From Acidipropionibacterium sp. (GTDB lineage Bacteria > Actinomycetota > Actinomycetes > Propionibacteriales > Propionibacteriaceae), in assembly GCA_022647765.1 (NCBI GenBank), contig JALCLH010000003.1, forward strand, positions 1 through 64,000: 64,000 bases of DNA, read 5' to 3'. Under the pieces are notes generated by a model. That model was not told the origin of the DNA. It made no database searches and saw nothing but the letters and a program-made list of their open reading frames with translations. Shown piece after piece: positions 48,933 through 58,228 of the stretch (positions within the stretch are counted from its first letter, which is position 1; each line of letters begins with the position of its first letter). The position numbers and the translations under genes were made by a program.

Positions 48933-49838
48933 TTATTCCCGGCGGGTGCCCTCGGCCGGCAGAAAGACGGCCCTCCGGGTGGTGCGGCGCAGCACATGCA
49001 TGACGGCCGGGCCGAGCAGCACCAGCAGCAGGACTGTGGTGATCGCCCTCCCGAGATTCCAGCCGAAGGCGGTCACCGTCTCGTAGATCAGGAACCGGCG
49101 TAGGTTGCCCCCGATGCCGAGGGCGGCGTCGTAGCTGAGGCCGGTCTGGCCGCTGGAGCCCAGGGTGAAGGGCCAGAAGGCGAAGTCCATCAGGGCCCCG
49201 TAGACGAATCCGGCGATCGCCGCGTAGACGCCGAGCAGCAGCACCTCCGCACGCCCCCTGGCGCGCGGCAGCATCCCGGCCCCCAGGCCCACGAAGGCGG
49301 CGGCGATCATCTGATAGGGCAGCCAGGCGCCGAACCCGCCGGTGATGAGGGCCGAGGCGAACAGGGTGGTCGAGCCGAGCACGAAGCCGAATCCCGGCCC
49401 GAAGACCCGGCCGCCGATCACGATCAGGAAGAAGACGGTCTCGATCCCGGCGGTGCCCGCGCCGAGCGGGCGGACCGCGGCACCGATCGCGGTGAGGACG
49501 CCGAGCATCGCCAGCCCGGCGACGTCCAGGGAGTGGTTGGCCAGGTCGGCGACCACCAGGCCCAGGCACAGCGGGGTGAGGCCGAACAGCAGGACGACCG
49601 GCACCCACTCGGGCAGGTTCGAGACCGACCAGAACAGCGGCCAGAAGAAGGTCACCAGGGCGAGGACGCCGGTGAGGGCCAGCAGCAGGCCCGAGCGCCG
49701 GGTGAACCGGGCGATGTCGAGGTCGGAGTTGGTCGACGGGGCCGGGCTGTTCGGCAGATCCGGGCCGGCCTGCGGATCTTGATCCGATCCGGTGGACAGA
49801 TCGGGATCGGTGGCCGGAGCGGGGCAGGACCGGCTCAC
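48933..49838 (-). CDS. ECF transporter S component, predicted corrinoid-specific
   Basis: 301 residues. After a hydrophilic N terminus of about 45 residues come six to eight membrane helices (LLLALTGVLALVTFFWPLFW, VVLLFGLTPLCLGLVVADLA, AFVGLGAGMLPRARGRAEVL, FLIYETVTAFGWNLGRAITT). The pattern of short loops and small residues fits the substrate-binding S subunit of an energy-coupling-factor importer. GTG 49838 overlaps the stop of the ATPase gene. Cobalamin is inferred from the riboswitch and the two surface proteins of this operon; other vitamins cannot be ruled out from this subunit alone. Confidence 0.75.
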   Translation of the reverse strand: MSRSCPAPATDPDLSTGSDQDPQAGPDLPNSPAPSTNSDLDIARFTRRSGLLLALTGVLALVTFFWPLFWSVSNLPEWVPVVLLFGLTPLCLGLVVADLANHSLDVAGLAMLGVLTAIGAAVRPLGAGTAGIETVFFLIVIGGRVFGPGFGFVLGSTTLFASALITGGFGAWLPYQMIAAAFVGLGAGMLPRARGRAEVLLLGVYAAIAGFVYGALMDFAFWPFTLGSSGQTGLSYDAALGIGGNLRRFLIYETVTAFGWNLGRAITTVLLLVLLGPAVMHVLRRTTRRAVFLPAEGTRRE

Positions 49839-51494
49839 GGCGTCACCTCCTCGACCCTCAGCACCGGCGCCGGATGGAAGACCTTGGCCAGCTGCGGGGA
49901 ATAGGCCGGCGACGAGGTGATGACCTCGCGGGTGGAGCCCTCGGCGATCACCTCGCCGCCGGCCAGCAGCACCGTGCGGTCGCACAGGGTGGCGGCGAAC
50001 TCCACGTCGTGGGTGCTCACCACGACGCACGACCCGGCGTCGCGCAGCCTCCGCACGATCCCGGCCAGCCGGTCCTTGGCGGTGTAGTCGAGGCCGCGGG
50101 TGGGCTCGTCGAGCAGCACCACCCGTGGGTCGGCGGTGAGCTGGATCGCCAGCACCAGGCCGAGCCGCTGTCCCTCCGACAGGTCGTGCGGGTCGGCCCT
50201 CGGGTCCAGGGCCAGTCCCAGGTCGTCCAGGCGCTGTCGGCAGGTGCCCTCGGGCCGGCTCGACTCGTGGTCGGCCTGCTCGCACTCGGCGGCCACGGTC
50301 GGCAGGTAGAGCAGGTCGGCGGCGGTCTGCGGCACCAGGGAGATCTCCTGGCGGGCCTGTGAGGGGTCCAGCTCGGCGGGGTTCGTCCCGTCGACCTCGA
50401 TCTGCCCGGTGCTCGGCGTCGCCCCGGCCAGCGCCCACAGCATGGACGACTTCCCGGAGCCGTTGCGCCCCATCAGGGCGGTCACAGAGCCGGCCCGCAG
50501 CTCGAGACAGACGCCGCTCAGCGCGACCGTCTCGCCGTAGTGGACGCCGAGATCGGTGGTCCTCACCAACACCGCGGGGCCGTCGGCGACGGTGCTGGAA
50601 GACGCCTCCGGCAGGGAGTCGGAGGAAGCCTCCGGCAGGGTGGCGGTGATCCCCTCCTGCTGAACCCGGCGCCGGGCGTCCCGGACGCTGACCGGCACGG
50701 AGGACCAGCCCACCCGATGGGCCAGCCGGGACAGCGGAGGCTGCAGGTCCGCGACCGCCAGCACCTGGGACGGCGTCCCGGAGATCACCCGGCCGTCGCC
50801 GGGCAGCCACAGCATCTGGTCCGCGATATCGGTGACGCGCTCCAGCCGGTGCTCCGCGAGGACCACCGTCAGGCCCACATCCTGGACCAGCGTCTCAACA
50901 GCCGAGAGGACGTCGTGGGCGGCGGTCGGGTCCAGGGCCGAGGTGGGCTCGTCGAGCACCAGCACCCTGGGCTGGGCGGCCAGCACCGAGGCGATCGCCA
51001 CCCGCTGCTGCTGACCGCCGGACAGCTCCATCAGATGGCGACGCCGCAGGTCGGCGATGCCGAGCAGATCGAGGGTCTCCTCCACCCGCTTGCGCATGGT
51101 CGACGCCGTCATCCCGAGCTGCTCCATGCCGTAGGCGATCTCGTCCTCCACCGTGTCGGTGACGAAGGAGGAGAGCGGGTTCTGCGGCACGAAGCCGACC
51201 GTCCGGGCCAGGTCGCGGGGGCGATGGGCCGAGGTGGTGCGCCCGGCCACGCTCACCGTGCCGCTGCACCACGCCGCCGGTGAAGTAGGGGACCAGGCCC
51301 GTGATGGCGCCCAGCAGGGTCGACTTCCCGGCCCCGGTGCGCCCCACCACCAGGCACAGGTCGCCCTCGGCCACGTCGAGGCTGACCCGGTCCAGGGCCG
51401 GGCGGTCGGCGCCCGAGTAGCGCACCGACACCCGGTCGAAGCGGATCGCCGGTGCCGGGCTCAACGGTTCGGCCGGCGTCACAGGGCTGCTCAC
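49835..51494 (-). CDS. ECF transporter ATPase, two fused domains (frame interrupted)
   Basis: About 553 residues with two ABC domains. Domain 1: Walker A VVGRTGAGKSTLLGAI, signature ELSGGQQQRVAIAS, Walker B LVLDEPTSALDP. Domain 2: Walker A LMGRNGSGKSSMLWAL, signature DLSEGQRLGLVLAI, Walker B VVLLDEPTRGLDY. A Ser/Ala linker joins them. This equals EcfA and EcfA' in one chain. The frame changes near 51265, between GGVV and TVSVAGRTTS. GTG 51494 overlaps the T-component stop. Confidence 0.88.
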
Positions 51495-52441
51495 AGGTCC
51501 TCCTTCGATGGGGGTGGGGAGGCGATGCCGGGAACGGCCATCAGGACGGCGATGGCCACGATGATCGGTGACAGCTGCGGCCAGGCCAGTGGCAGCGCCG
51601 GCGGCGACATCAGCATCGGATCGGTGTACTGGAGCCACCAGGCGAGCAGTCCGGCGGCCAGCCCGCAGCAGGCGGTGATGGTCTCCTCGAGACGCCACGG
51701 GTCGGGCCGGTAGCGGGTCACCCGGGTGGTGCTGCCGAATCCGCGCGACTCCATCGACTCCGCCAGCAGCATCGAGCGCTCGATCGAGTCCTCCAGGATC
51801 GGGACCACCAGGCTGCGCACGGCGTGACGCCGAGAGCTGGTGGTGCCGCGAAGACGCCGTGCGCGGGAGACCCGCTGGGCCGACTCCACCAGCTGAGGGG
51901 CCACCGACAGGGCGATGACGACGGCGGTGGCGATCCGGTGAAGGTGGCGCGGCACGCTGCGGAAGGCCCGGCGCGGATTGGCCAGGGTGTTGGCCGCGCC
52001 GACGCAGAACAGCAGCACGGCGAGCCGCCCGGCGTCTGTGATGGTGAACACGAGGCCCTCGAGGGTGACCGGCCCGCCGAGCTCGATGCCCGCGAACCAG
52101 GCCGGCAGCGGGATCCGCGGGAGGGTGAACAGCACCCGTCCGTAGCGGATGCCGCCGACCACGATCTGGAAGACCACCCGGATGCCGATCACGATCAGGG
52201 CGAGCCAGGCGTAGGCGCGGATCGAGCGGGCCCACGGGGCGCTGGACCGCCGGACCACGACGACCCAGGTCACCGCCCCGGCGAGCAGCACGAGCATCAG
52301 GGCGTTGCGGGTGAAGCTCGCCACCGCCATGCCGCCGATCGCCCACACCCACCACGCCCAGGGATGCAGGGTGCGGCGGGTGCGAGCGGGGGTCGGCGGG
52401 GTGCCCGGTTGGACGCCGCGCGGGGTCAGCTGTCTGGTCAT
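51491..52441 (-). CDS. ECF transporter T component (CbiQ/EcfT family)
   Basis: 316 residues. About five to six membrane helices, including TRNALMLVLLAGAVTWVVVV and AVVIALSVAPQLVESAQRVS. The two coupling motifs that contact the ATPases are seen as RARRLRG and ESMESRGFGS. EcfT links the S subunit to ATP hydrolysis. It starts 38 bases after the DUF4430-like gene and overlaps the ATPase gene. Confidence 0.88.
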   Translation of the reverse strand: MTRQLTPRGVQPGTPPTPARTRRTLHPWAWWVWAIGGMAVASFTRNALMLVLLAGAVTWVVVVRRSSAPWARSIRAYAWLALIVIGIRVVFQIVVGGIRYGRVLFTLPRIPLPAWFAGIELGGPVTLEGLVFTITDAGRLAVLLFCVGAANTLANPRRAFRSVPRHLHRIATAVVIALSVAPQLVESAQRVSRARRLRGTTSSRRHAVRSLVVPILEDSIERSMLLAESMESRGFGSTTRVTRYRPDPWRLEETITACCGLAAGLLAWWLQYTDPMLMSPPALPLAWPQLSPIIVAIAVLMAVPGIASPPPSKEDL

Positions 52442-52478
52442 GCGATGGTCTGGGTTCCGATGGTCTGGATGCCGGGAG

Positions 52479-53469
52479 TCAGCGACGCCGGCGCACGACG
52501 ATCACGCTGGCCACCACGGCGGCGACCACCAGTGTGCCCGCTCCGATGAGAGCCCAGGGCGAAGTGCCCGAGCCGTCGGGGCTGTAGCCGGGACCCTTCG
52601 GGGAGTCGGCCGCCAGCTTCCGGGCGGCCTCCCCCGGGCCGGCCGAATCACTGGTCGTGGCGCCGGCGGACGGGCTCACCGATGCGCTGGGCGAGCCGGT
52701 GCCGGCTTTGCTGCTGGCCTGGGCTTTCGAGCTGGTTCGGGCCTGGTTCTTGCTGCTGGTCTGACTCGGGGAACCGCCTTGGCCTTCTGCGCCGGCCTGG
52801 CCCTCGGTTCGGGTGCCGCCCTGGGAGCCGGTTTGACCTTGACCCTGGGCTTGGCCCTTGTTGCTCGAGCCACCCGTGGAACCGCTGTGGGACCCGTTCG
52901 TGGAACCGCCATTCGAGCCGGTCGCAGGCTTGTTCGGCGCAGGCTTCGGGGCGGCCGGTCTGGGGGCTGCGGGCTTCTTCTGCGGAGCCGGCGGAGTCCA
53001 GGATGGCGGCACTTTTTCCGACATCTTGAGCCCGATGTACTTCCAGGCGCGGACCTTCCCGGACAGGTCCGTGTCGGAGTAGGGGCCGACATTCGCGTAC
53101 TGCCACGAGCCGCCGGTCCAGAACCAGTACGACCAGTAGCCGTTCTTCTTGGGATCGGGATTGGTCGGGCTGCCGTTGATCTGGAGCAGGAACCCGTCAT
53201 TCCCCCAGGAAGTCGAGGCGACCGAGTTGATCGCCTCGAGTCCGTTGCCGGTCGCACGCGAACAGCCCCTGGGTGATGCCCTGGATGTACATGTACACCC
53301 CGCCGCTGGCCTGGCAGGAGGCGGCTCCACCGTCGGCCCGGGCCGTGCTGGCCGAGGCGAGCGTCACCCCGGGGACAAGGGCCAGGAGGAGGGCCACCCA
53401 CAGGGCCGACAGACGGCTGTGCCGTGCTGTCGATGAGCTGCGCAGGGTCGCTGTATGCACTGGTCTCAT
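52479..53469 (-). CDS. Exported DUF4430-like (transcobalamin beta-domain-like) anchored protein (frame interrupted)
   Basis: About 330 residues. A signal peptide (LWVALLLALVPGVTLASAST) is followed by GVYMYIQGITQGLFACDR, then WGNDGFLLQINGSPTNPD, NGYWSYWFWTGGSWQYANVG and SGKVRAWKYIGLKM. That YWSYW...G.W.Y...GP...G.V..W pattern matches DUF4430, the domain shared with the C-terminal beta domain of transcobalamin and intrinsic factor. A stalk of about 130 residues rich in Pro, Ala, Ser, Gly and Gln follows, then a membrane helix and RRRR. The frame shifts near 53258. The start overlaps the upstream stop (ATGA). Confidence 0.75.
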
Positions 53470-54719
53470 GAGTGGCGACGGATGCGAAGAGCCCCTCCAC
53501 CGCCGATCGCGCCGACGGCGACCACGCCGAAGACCAGTGCGCCGAGATCACCGGCGGGGGTGCTCGAATCTCCCTCGGCACCGGTGGCCGGAAGGGCTGT
53601 TGGCGTGGTGGTTGAGCCACCCGGGGTGTGGGTCGGCAGGGTCGGCAGTGTCGAACTCGGCAGCGGCGGGAGGGTCGGCAGAGTTGCGCTCGGCAGGGAG
53701 GGGAGAGTCGGGAGGCTCGCGCTGGGCAGCGACGGGAGTGTCGGCAGGCTTGGGGTCGGCAGCGACGGCTTGGTCACGGTCGGCAGCGGGATGCCCTGCT
53801 GCTGCACTGAGTTGAGCGTCACGCCGCCCAACAGCAGCAGACCCTGAGCGGTGGCGTAGGCGTCACCGTCCTTGCCATTGAGAGTGTTGGGCAGACCGCC
53901 GTTCTTCAGCTGCTGCCCGGCCATCCAGGTGGTCGCCTTGGAGACGTCCTTGCCCTGCTCCGCCAGAGCCGAGGCGACCAGGCCGGTGGTGTTCACCGGG
54001 GAGTAGCTCTCCCAGTACCCGGCCGACGCCTGGTTCTTGACGGCCCAGCCGACGGCCTTCGAGAGAGCCGCACCGGCGTCGTCGCCGTCAACCCCGTCGA
54101 GGGCCTGGATCGCCAGGCCGGTGGTGTCGGGGTCGGCGAAGTCGCCGTCGTCGGAGCTGAAGAAGAACTCGCCCTCCTTGTTCTGCTGCTTGATCAGAGA
54201 GGTGACCAGGTCGTCGGGCACGGAGTCGGAGGAACCCTTGAGGGCGATGATGGCCAGCGCATCGCTGTACGGGTCACCGAGGCTGCCGTTGCCCTTCTGC
54301 ACGGCACTGGTGATCTCGCTGATGAGATCGCGGCCGCCATAGTTGGCGGGATCCTCACCGACCGCCTTGGCGGCGATCGCGATGATGGCGATCTGGCCGG
54401 CGCTGGTGGCCTTCGACACATTCTGCTTGAGCCAGCCGTTGACCTTGGCCGCCGAGATCTGGTTGCCACCGGCGACCAGGCCGATCAGCACATTCGCGGT
54501 GTTGCCGATGTCGGCCTGACCGGTGTACGGGCTCTTGTAGTACTGACCATCGGTCAGCTGGCTGCCCAGCCACACACCGGCGCGGGAAGCTGTCAGGGGA
54601 GCGGCGGGGGCCGCCTGCGCAGCAGGTGCGGCGACGAAGCTGCTGGCGACTGCTGCGACCGGGGCGAGGGCCAGCGCAGCGGCCAGCCCGGTGGCCGCGA
54701 ATCGGTGACGAAGAGTCAT
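53466..54719 (-). CDS. Exported alpha/alpha-toroid protein with LPxTG-like anchor (transcobalamin alpha-domain-like)
   Basis: 417 residues from ATG 54719. A signal peptide ends near AAQAAPAAP. Residues from about 45 to 295 form helical repeats of the prenyltransferase/squalene-cyclase type: DIGNTANVLIGLVAGG, YSDALAIIALKGSSDS, DPDTTGLAIQALDGVDGDD, NTTGLVASALAEQGKD, DAYATAQGLLLLGG. The alternating D-T-x-L-A-I-x-A-L pattern is that of the intrinsic-factor alpha domain. A low-complexity stalk of SLPTLP repeats leads to LPATG, a hydrophobic helix and RIRRHS. No cyclase DxDD motif is seen, so catalysis is unlikely. It is the first gene behind the riboswitch. Confidence 0.8.
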   Translation of the reverse strand: MTLRHRFAATGLAAALALAPVAAVASSFVAAPAAQAAPAAPLTASRAGVWLGSQLTDGQYYKSPYTGQADIGNTANVLIGLVAGGNQISAAKVNGWLKQNVSKATSAGQIAIIAIAAKAVGEDPANYGGRDLISEITSAVQKGNGSLGDPYSDALAIIALKGSSDSVPDDLVTSLIKQQNKEGEFFFSSDDGDFADPDTTGLAIQALDGVDGDDAGAALSKAVGWAVKNQASAGYWESYSPVNTTGLVASALAEQGKDVSKATTWMAGQQLKNGGLPNTLNGKDGDAYATAQGLLLLGGVTLNSVQQQGIPLPTVTKPSLPTPSLPTLPSLPSASLPTLPSLPSATLPTLPPLPSSTLPTLPTHTPGGSTTTPTALPATGAEGDSSTPAGDLGALVFGVVAVGAIGGGGALRIRRHS

Positions 54720-54799
54720 GTGAAGGGTCCTTCCGCGCTCTCGCACGGATCGGAAGGCGCTTCCGACTCGCCCGTGAGCCTCGACGGGTGCATCTGAGT

Positions 54800-54919
54800 C
54801 CCGCTTTCCACGGGCATTCCGGCTCGGACGATGCTGCGATCATCCTCACGGCTGCGGGTCAGCTCCGGCATCGCACCGGATTTCCCCATGAGAAGCGATG
54901 GCAGCAATCTATCTCATGA
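54800..54919 (-). promoter_or_regulatory. Cobalamin riboswitch
   Basis: Read on the minus strand, the conserved core appears in order: GGGGAAATCCGGTGCGATGC (54867-54886), CGGAGCTGACCCGCAGCCGT (B12-family junction), GAGG, a short ATGATCGCAGCATCGTC arm, then GAGCCGGAATGCCCG (54811-54825), equivalent to the AGyCAGGA-nACC-tGCC box. It lies between the rsmC-like stop and the toroid gene, with about 85 further bases before the ATG in which GGAAGG/CCTTCC hairpins could act as the expression platform. Boundaries are approximate. Confidence 0.82.
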
Positions 54920-54971
54920 GTGGCGTCACAGCGTCATCGGATCATCTGGACAGGTTCGCCCCCGGGCAGTC

Positions 54972-55565
54972 TCACGGCCGGCGGACGTCGAGCACGCGGA
55001 ATCCCTTGGCCGAGGCCACCCGCTCGACCCGCCAGTCCCGCTCGGCCAGCCAGCGGGCCAGCGAGTCGGCGCCGAGGTTGCGCCCCACCACCAGATGGGC
55101 GACGCCGTCGGGCGTGAGCCGGCCCAGCCAGCCGGTGAGCATCTCGTGGAGGATCTCCTTGCCCACCCGGATCGGCGGGTTCGACCAGATCTCGTCGAAG
55201 CGCAGCTCTCCGGCGACCTCCTCGGGCCGCGAGGCCTCGACCCGGTCCGCCACACCGAGATCGCGGGCGTTGCGGGCGGTGAGCCGGACGGCGAGGTCGT
55301 TGACGTCGACCGCCACCACCCGGGCGTCCGGGCAGGCCAGGGCCAGCGCGCAGGCGATCGGGCCGTAGCCGCAGCCCAGGTCCAGGAAGGTGCCCGCCTG
55401 TGCGGGCGGCGGGACCGACCGGAACAGCACCGAGGTGCCCAGATCCAGTCGTGTTCCGGAGAACACCCCGCCGGCGGTGGTGAAGGCGAGATCCCGGTCC
55501 CAGATGCGAGCGGTGATCCGACGGGTGGAGACCGGGCCGGTCGGCGTCTCGAAGTAGTGGCTCAT
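54972..55565 (-). CDS. RsmC-like 16S rRNA (guanine-N2) methyltransferase
   Basis: 197 residues of class I SAM-dependent fold. The SAM motif is [17 protein letters not shown], the acidic strand [19 protein letters not shown] and the catalytic [15 protein letters not shown] (NPPI, as in N2-guanine methyltransferases). It is shorter than E. coli RsmC, which has a duplicated N-terminal domain. ATG 55565 overlaps the truA stop. Confidence 0.85.
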   Translation of the reverse strand: MSHYFETPTGPVSTRRITARIWDRDLAFTTAGGVFSGTRLDLGTSVLFRSVPPPAQAGTFLDLGCGYGPIACALALACPDARVVAVDVNDLAVRLTARNARDLGVADRVEASRPEEVAGELRFDEIWSNPPIRVGKEILHEMLTGWLGRLTPDGVAHLVVGRNLGADSLARWLAERDWRVERVASAKGFRVLDVRRP

Positions 55566-56432
55566 CGGCCCTCCTGGTTGCAGTCGCAGTCGCCGCTGGT
55601 GCGCACCGCTCTGGCCTGCAGGGCGCGGGCCGGCCAGCGCGTCGGCGGGCGGGTAGCCGACACTCTCCAGGGTGAGGCCGGCGGCGGGCATCACCAGCAC
55701 GCTGGAGGCCCGGGTCGGTGCCGGCGGCCACCTCGTCGAGCCAGCTCTGGCTGCGTCGTCCGGAGGCCACCGCGGTGAGTGCGCCCGATCAGGGAGCGCA
55801 CCATCGAGTGGCAGAAGGCGTCGGCGCGCACCGTGACCTCGATGGTGCCCGGGGCGTCGTCCAGCCGGACGCCGTGGCAGTCGAGGAGGGTGCGGATGGT
55901 GGTGGCCCCCTCGCGGCGCTTGCAGAAGGCGGCGAAGTCGCGCAGCCCCAGCAGGGACGCCCCGGCGGCGTTGAGGGCGTCCAGGTCGAGGCGCTCCCGG
56001 ACGGTGACGACGTGGCCGCGCAGCAGTGGATCGGGCCGGGAGTCGGCGTCCCACAGGCGGTAGATATAGCGCCGCCACAGGGCGGAGAACCGGGCATCGA
56101 AGGCATTCGGGACCGGGCTGACTCTGCGCACCGCGATATCGGGGTCGAGCACCCTGGTCAGCCGGCGGAGCAGATCCGGGCCGCGGGTCGAGGCCGGCCG
56201 GCAGGTCGATGTGGGCCACCTGGCCGCGGGCGTGGACCCCGGCGTCGGTGCGCCCGGCGACGGTCAGCGGGATGACGCCGGGCAGCCGCAGCACGGTGGG
56301 TATCCAGCGCTCGAGCTCGCCCTGGACGGTGCGGCGGTCCGGCTGGGCCGCCCAGCCGGAAAAGGCGGTGCCGTCATAGGCGATGTCCAGGCGCCAGCGA
56401 CGGGTGGGAGTGGGGGACGCCGTGTCGGTCAT
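55562..56432 (-). CDS. truA: tRNA pseudouridine(38-40) synthase (frame interrupted)
   Basis: About 290 residues when joined. [20 protein letters not shown], the catalytic [17 protein letters not shown] (Asp), [37 protein letters not shown] and [11 protein letters not shown] are all present in the right order. It modifies the anticodon arm of several tRNAs. The reading frame changes about four times (near 56200, 55785, 55716 and 55630), always in GC-rich stretches. A gene kept intact in almost all bacteria with so many breaks points to sequence errors. ATG 56432 overlaps the trmB stop. Confidence 0.85.
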
Positions 56433-57376
56433 CTGTTGCCCCCTGGCCCCTCGGGGGTTGCCAGGGGGTCGTCCCCCGGCCTGTCGGACGCGGGGGTTGC
56501 CAGGGGGTCGCCCCCCGGTCTGTCAAGCGCAGGGGTTGCTAGGGGGTCGTCCCCCGGCCTGTCGACTCGCCTCCAGCTGAGGTCGTGCACGGCCCGACCG
56601 GCGTCCAGCCCCTTGCGCTCGTAGCGGGTGAGGGGCCGCTCGCTCCAGCGCGGCGCGAACCCGTCGTCGCCGGCGTCGCAGGGCTCCAGCCCGGGCTCGG
56701 CGGCGAGCACGTCGAGCATCCACCAGGCGTAGTCGTCCCAGTCGGTGGCCAGCCGCCAGAGCGCTCCCGGGCGCAGTCGGGAGGCCACCAGCCGGGCCAG
56801 GTCGGGGCTGACGATGCGGCGCTTGTGATGCCGCTTCTTGTGCCAGGGATCGGCGAAGAAGGTCCACAACTCGTCGAGCTCGCCGGGCCCGATGAGGTGC
56901 TCGATGCCGGCCGCGGCGTCCGCGACGATGATCCGGACGTTGTGCGCCCCGGCCCGATCCAGCTTCGTGAGGGAGGAGGCCACCGAGGGCAGATAGACCT
57001 CGAAGCCGATGAAGTCCCGCTCGGGGTGGTGGGGGGCCACCGCGGCCAGGACGTCGCCGGAGCCCGAGCCGATCTCCATCGTCAGCGGGGCGCGGCGGCC
57101 GAAGATCTGCTCCAGATCCAGATGCGAGCCCGGCGCCACCGAGGTGCTGGTGGTGTCGTGGGGCACCTCGACCAGGTAGCGCCCGCCCAGCCGGGCCATC
57201 GCGTGCTCCTGGGAGGTGTTCATCCTGGGGGAGCGGCGCACGAAGGAGACCACCCCGCGGCGGAACCGGTCTCCGCCGCGGTGGGCGCCGGCGGAACGGT
57301 CCGGGCCCGTCTGCCGGGAGGCCTGCCGGGTGCGGGCGCCGGAGGACGGTTCGGCGGGGGAGGGCACAGTGTTCAT
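56429..57376 (-). CDS. trmB: tRNA (guanine46-N7)-methyltransferase
   Basis: 315 residues. An Arg/Ser-rich N-terminal extension of about 65 residues precedes the core: [20 protein letters not shown] (SAM site), [35 protein letters not shown] and [14 protein letters not shown]. At the C terminus three 13-residue repeats ([13 protein letters not shown] and variants) follow the normal end of the family; they are encoded by 39-bp tandem DNA repeats at about 56447-56566. ATG 57376 is the only start ahead of the conserved core with a plausible context. Confidence 0.92.
   Translation of the reverse strand: MNTVPSPAEPSSGARTRQASRQTGPDRSAGAHRGGDRFRRGVVSFVRRSPRMNTSQEHAMARLGGRYLVEVPHDTTSTSVAPGSHLDLEQIFGRRAPLTMEIGSGSGDVLAAVAPHHPERDFIGFEVYLPSVASSLTKLDRAGAHNVRIIVADAAAGIEHLIGPGELDELWTFFADPWHKKRHHKRRIVSPDLARLVASRLRPGALWRLATDWDDYAWWMLDVLAAEPGLEPCDAGDDGFAPRWSERPLTRYERKGLDAGRAVHDLSWRRVDRPGDDPLATPALDRPGGDPLATPASDRPGDDPLATPEGPGGNR
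56447..56566. repeat. 39-bp tandem repeats inside the trmB 3' end
   Basis: Three copies with the core GTTGCCAGGGGGTCGTCCCC on the plus strand, spaced 39 bases apart. The period is a multiple of three, so copy number could vary without breaking trmB. Confidence 0.8.
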
Positions 57377-57454
57377 CGGGCCGATGGTAACCGTTCGCCG
57401 CCGATTCGGACGAAGCTCCCGGACCGCGAGGTCCTGCGTGGTGGAATGGATGAC

Positions 57455-57865
57455 ATGCGCACCGTGCTCAATATCATCTGGCTCATTCTGGGCGGCTTCT
57501 GGCTTGGCCTGGGATATCTGCTCGCCGGCGTGATCGCCTGTATCTTCATCATCACGATCCCGGTCGGCGTGGCCGCCTTCCGGATGACCCGGTACGTGAT
57601 GTGGCCCTTCGGCAGCGCGGTGGTTCCCAAGCCGGGGGCCGGGGCGGGCAGCGCCGCAATGAATGTGGTGTGGTTCATCGTCGCGGGCTGGTGGCTGGCG
57701 CTCCTGCATGTGGCGACCGCTCTGGCCCAGGCGGTCACTGTCATCGGCATCCTGAATGCGGTGGTCAGCCTCAAGATGATCCCGGTGTCCCTGTTCCCCT
57801 TCGGCAAGACGATCGTTGACCGGGCCGGCCTGGATCCGCGCGACCGCCCGCTGCACTCGGTGTGA
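57455..57865 (+). CDS. YccF-family (DUF307) inner membrane protein
   Basis: 136 residues. Two copies of a short membrane module are visible: VLNIIWLILGGFWLGLGYLL with IITIPVGVAAFRMTRYVMWP, and MNVVWFIVAGWWLALLHVAT with LNAVVSLKMIPVSLFPFGKT. The W-P-F-G and P-F-G-K-T motifs identify YccF. Function is unknown. ATG 57446 is an alternative start three codons upstream. It is divergent from trmB. Confidence 0.88.
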   Translation: MRTVLNIIWLILGGFWLGLGYLLAGVIACIFIITIPVGVAAFRMTRYVMWPFGSAVVPKPGAGAGSAAMNVVWFIVAGWWLALLHVATALAQAVTVIGILNAVVSLKMIPVSLFPFGKTIVDRAGLDPRDRPLHSV

Positions 57866-58228
57866 TGGCACGCGATTGCCCCGGCCCGTCTCGGTCCGGC
57901 TCTCTGCCCGGCGCGATGGGGCGTCGTCGAGGTCCGGTCGATTTCGCGGCGAGCGGGGCGCTGATGTAAGCTACCTCTGTTGCCCTCGAGCAAACGGGAG
58001 TGAGCCGCCGCGGCTCCTCCGACTGTCCGACACGTCGATGTCGCGATGCGGTGGCCGGTTCTCCGGCGTCCACGTCCGACGCCGTCGAGGAAGCCAGGCC
58101 CGGGAGCCACTGTGCATCACATGTCCGTACATGACAGGACTGTGCATTACATGTCCGCGCTGTCCCGGCGCGGGCGTCGAGTTGGAGATCTCCCGGGTTT
58201 CTCGGGGGACTGAGTCGAGAAGGTACCT
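57866..58228 (+). promoter_or_regulatory. Leader and promoter region of rplM-rpsI
   Basis: TAAGCT at 57966-57971 is a good -10 candidate, leaving a leader of about 250 bases. An 18-base direct repeat (CTGTGCATCACATGTCCG, one mismatch) lies at 58110-58127 and 58140-58157, with ACATGT and GTACAT palindromes inside; this could be a protein- or L13-binding site. I see no gene. Confidence 0.4.

Noticed and set aside
53466..54719. Terpene cyclase or prenyltransferase activity for the toroid protein
   Set aside because: The helical repeats fit that superfamily, but no DxDD or QW catalytic motifs are present and the protein is exported and anchored.
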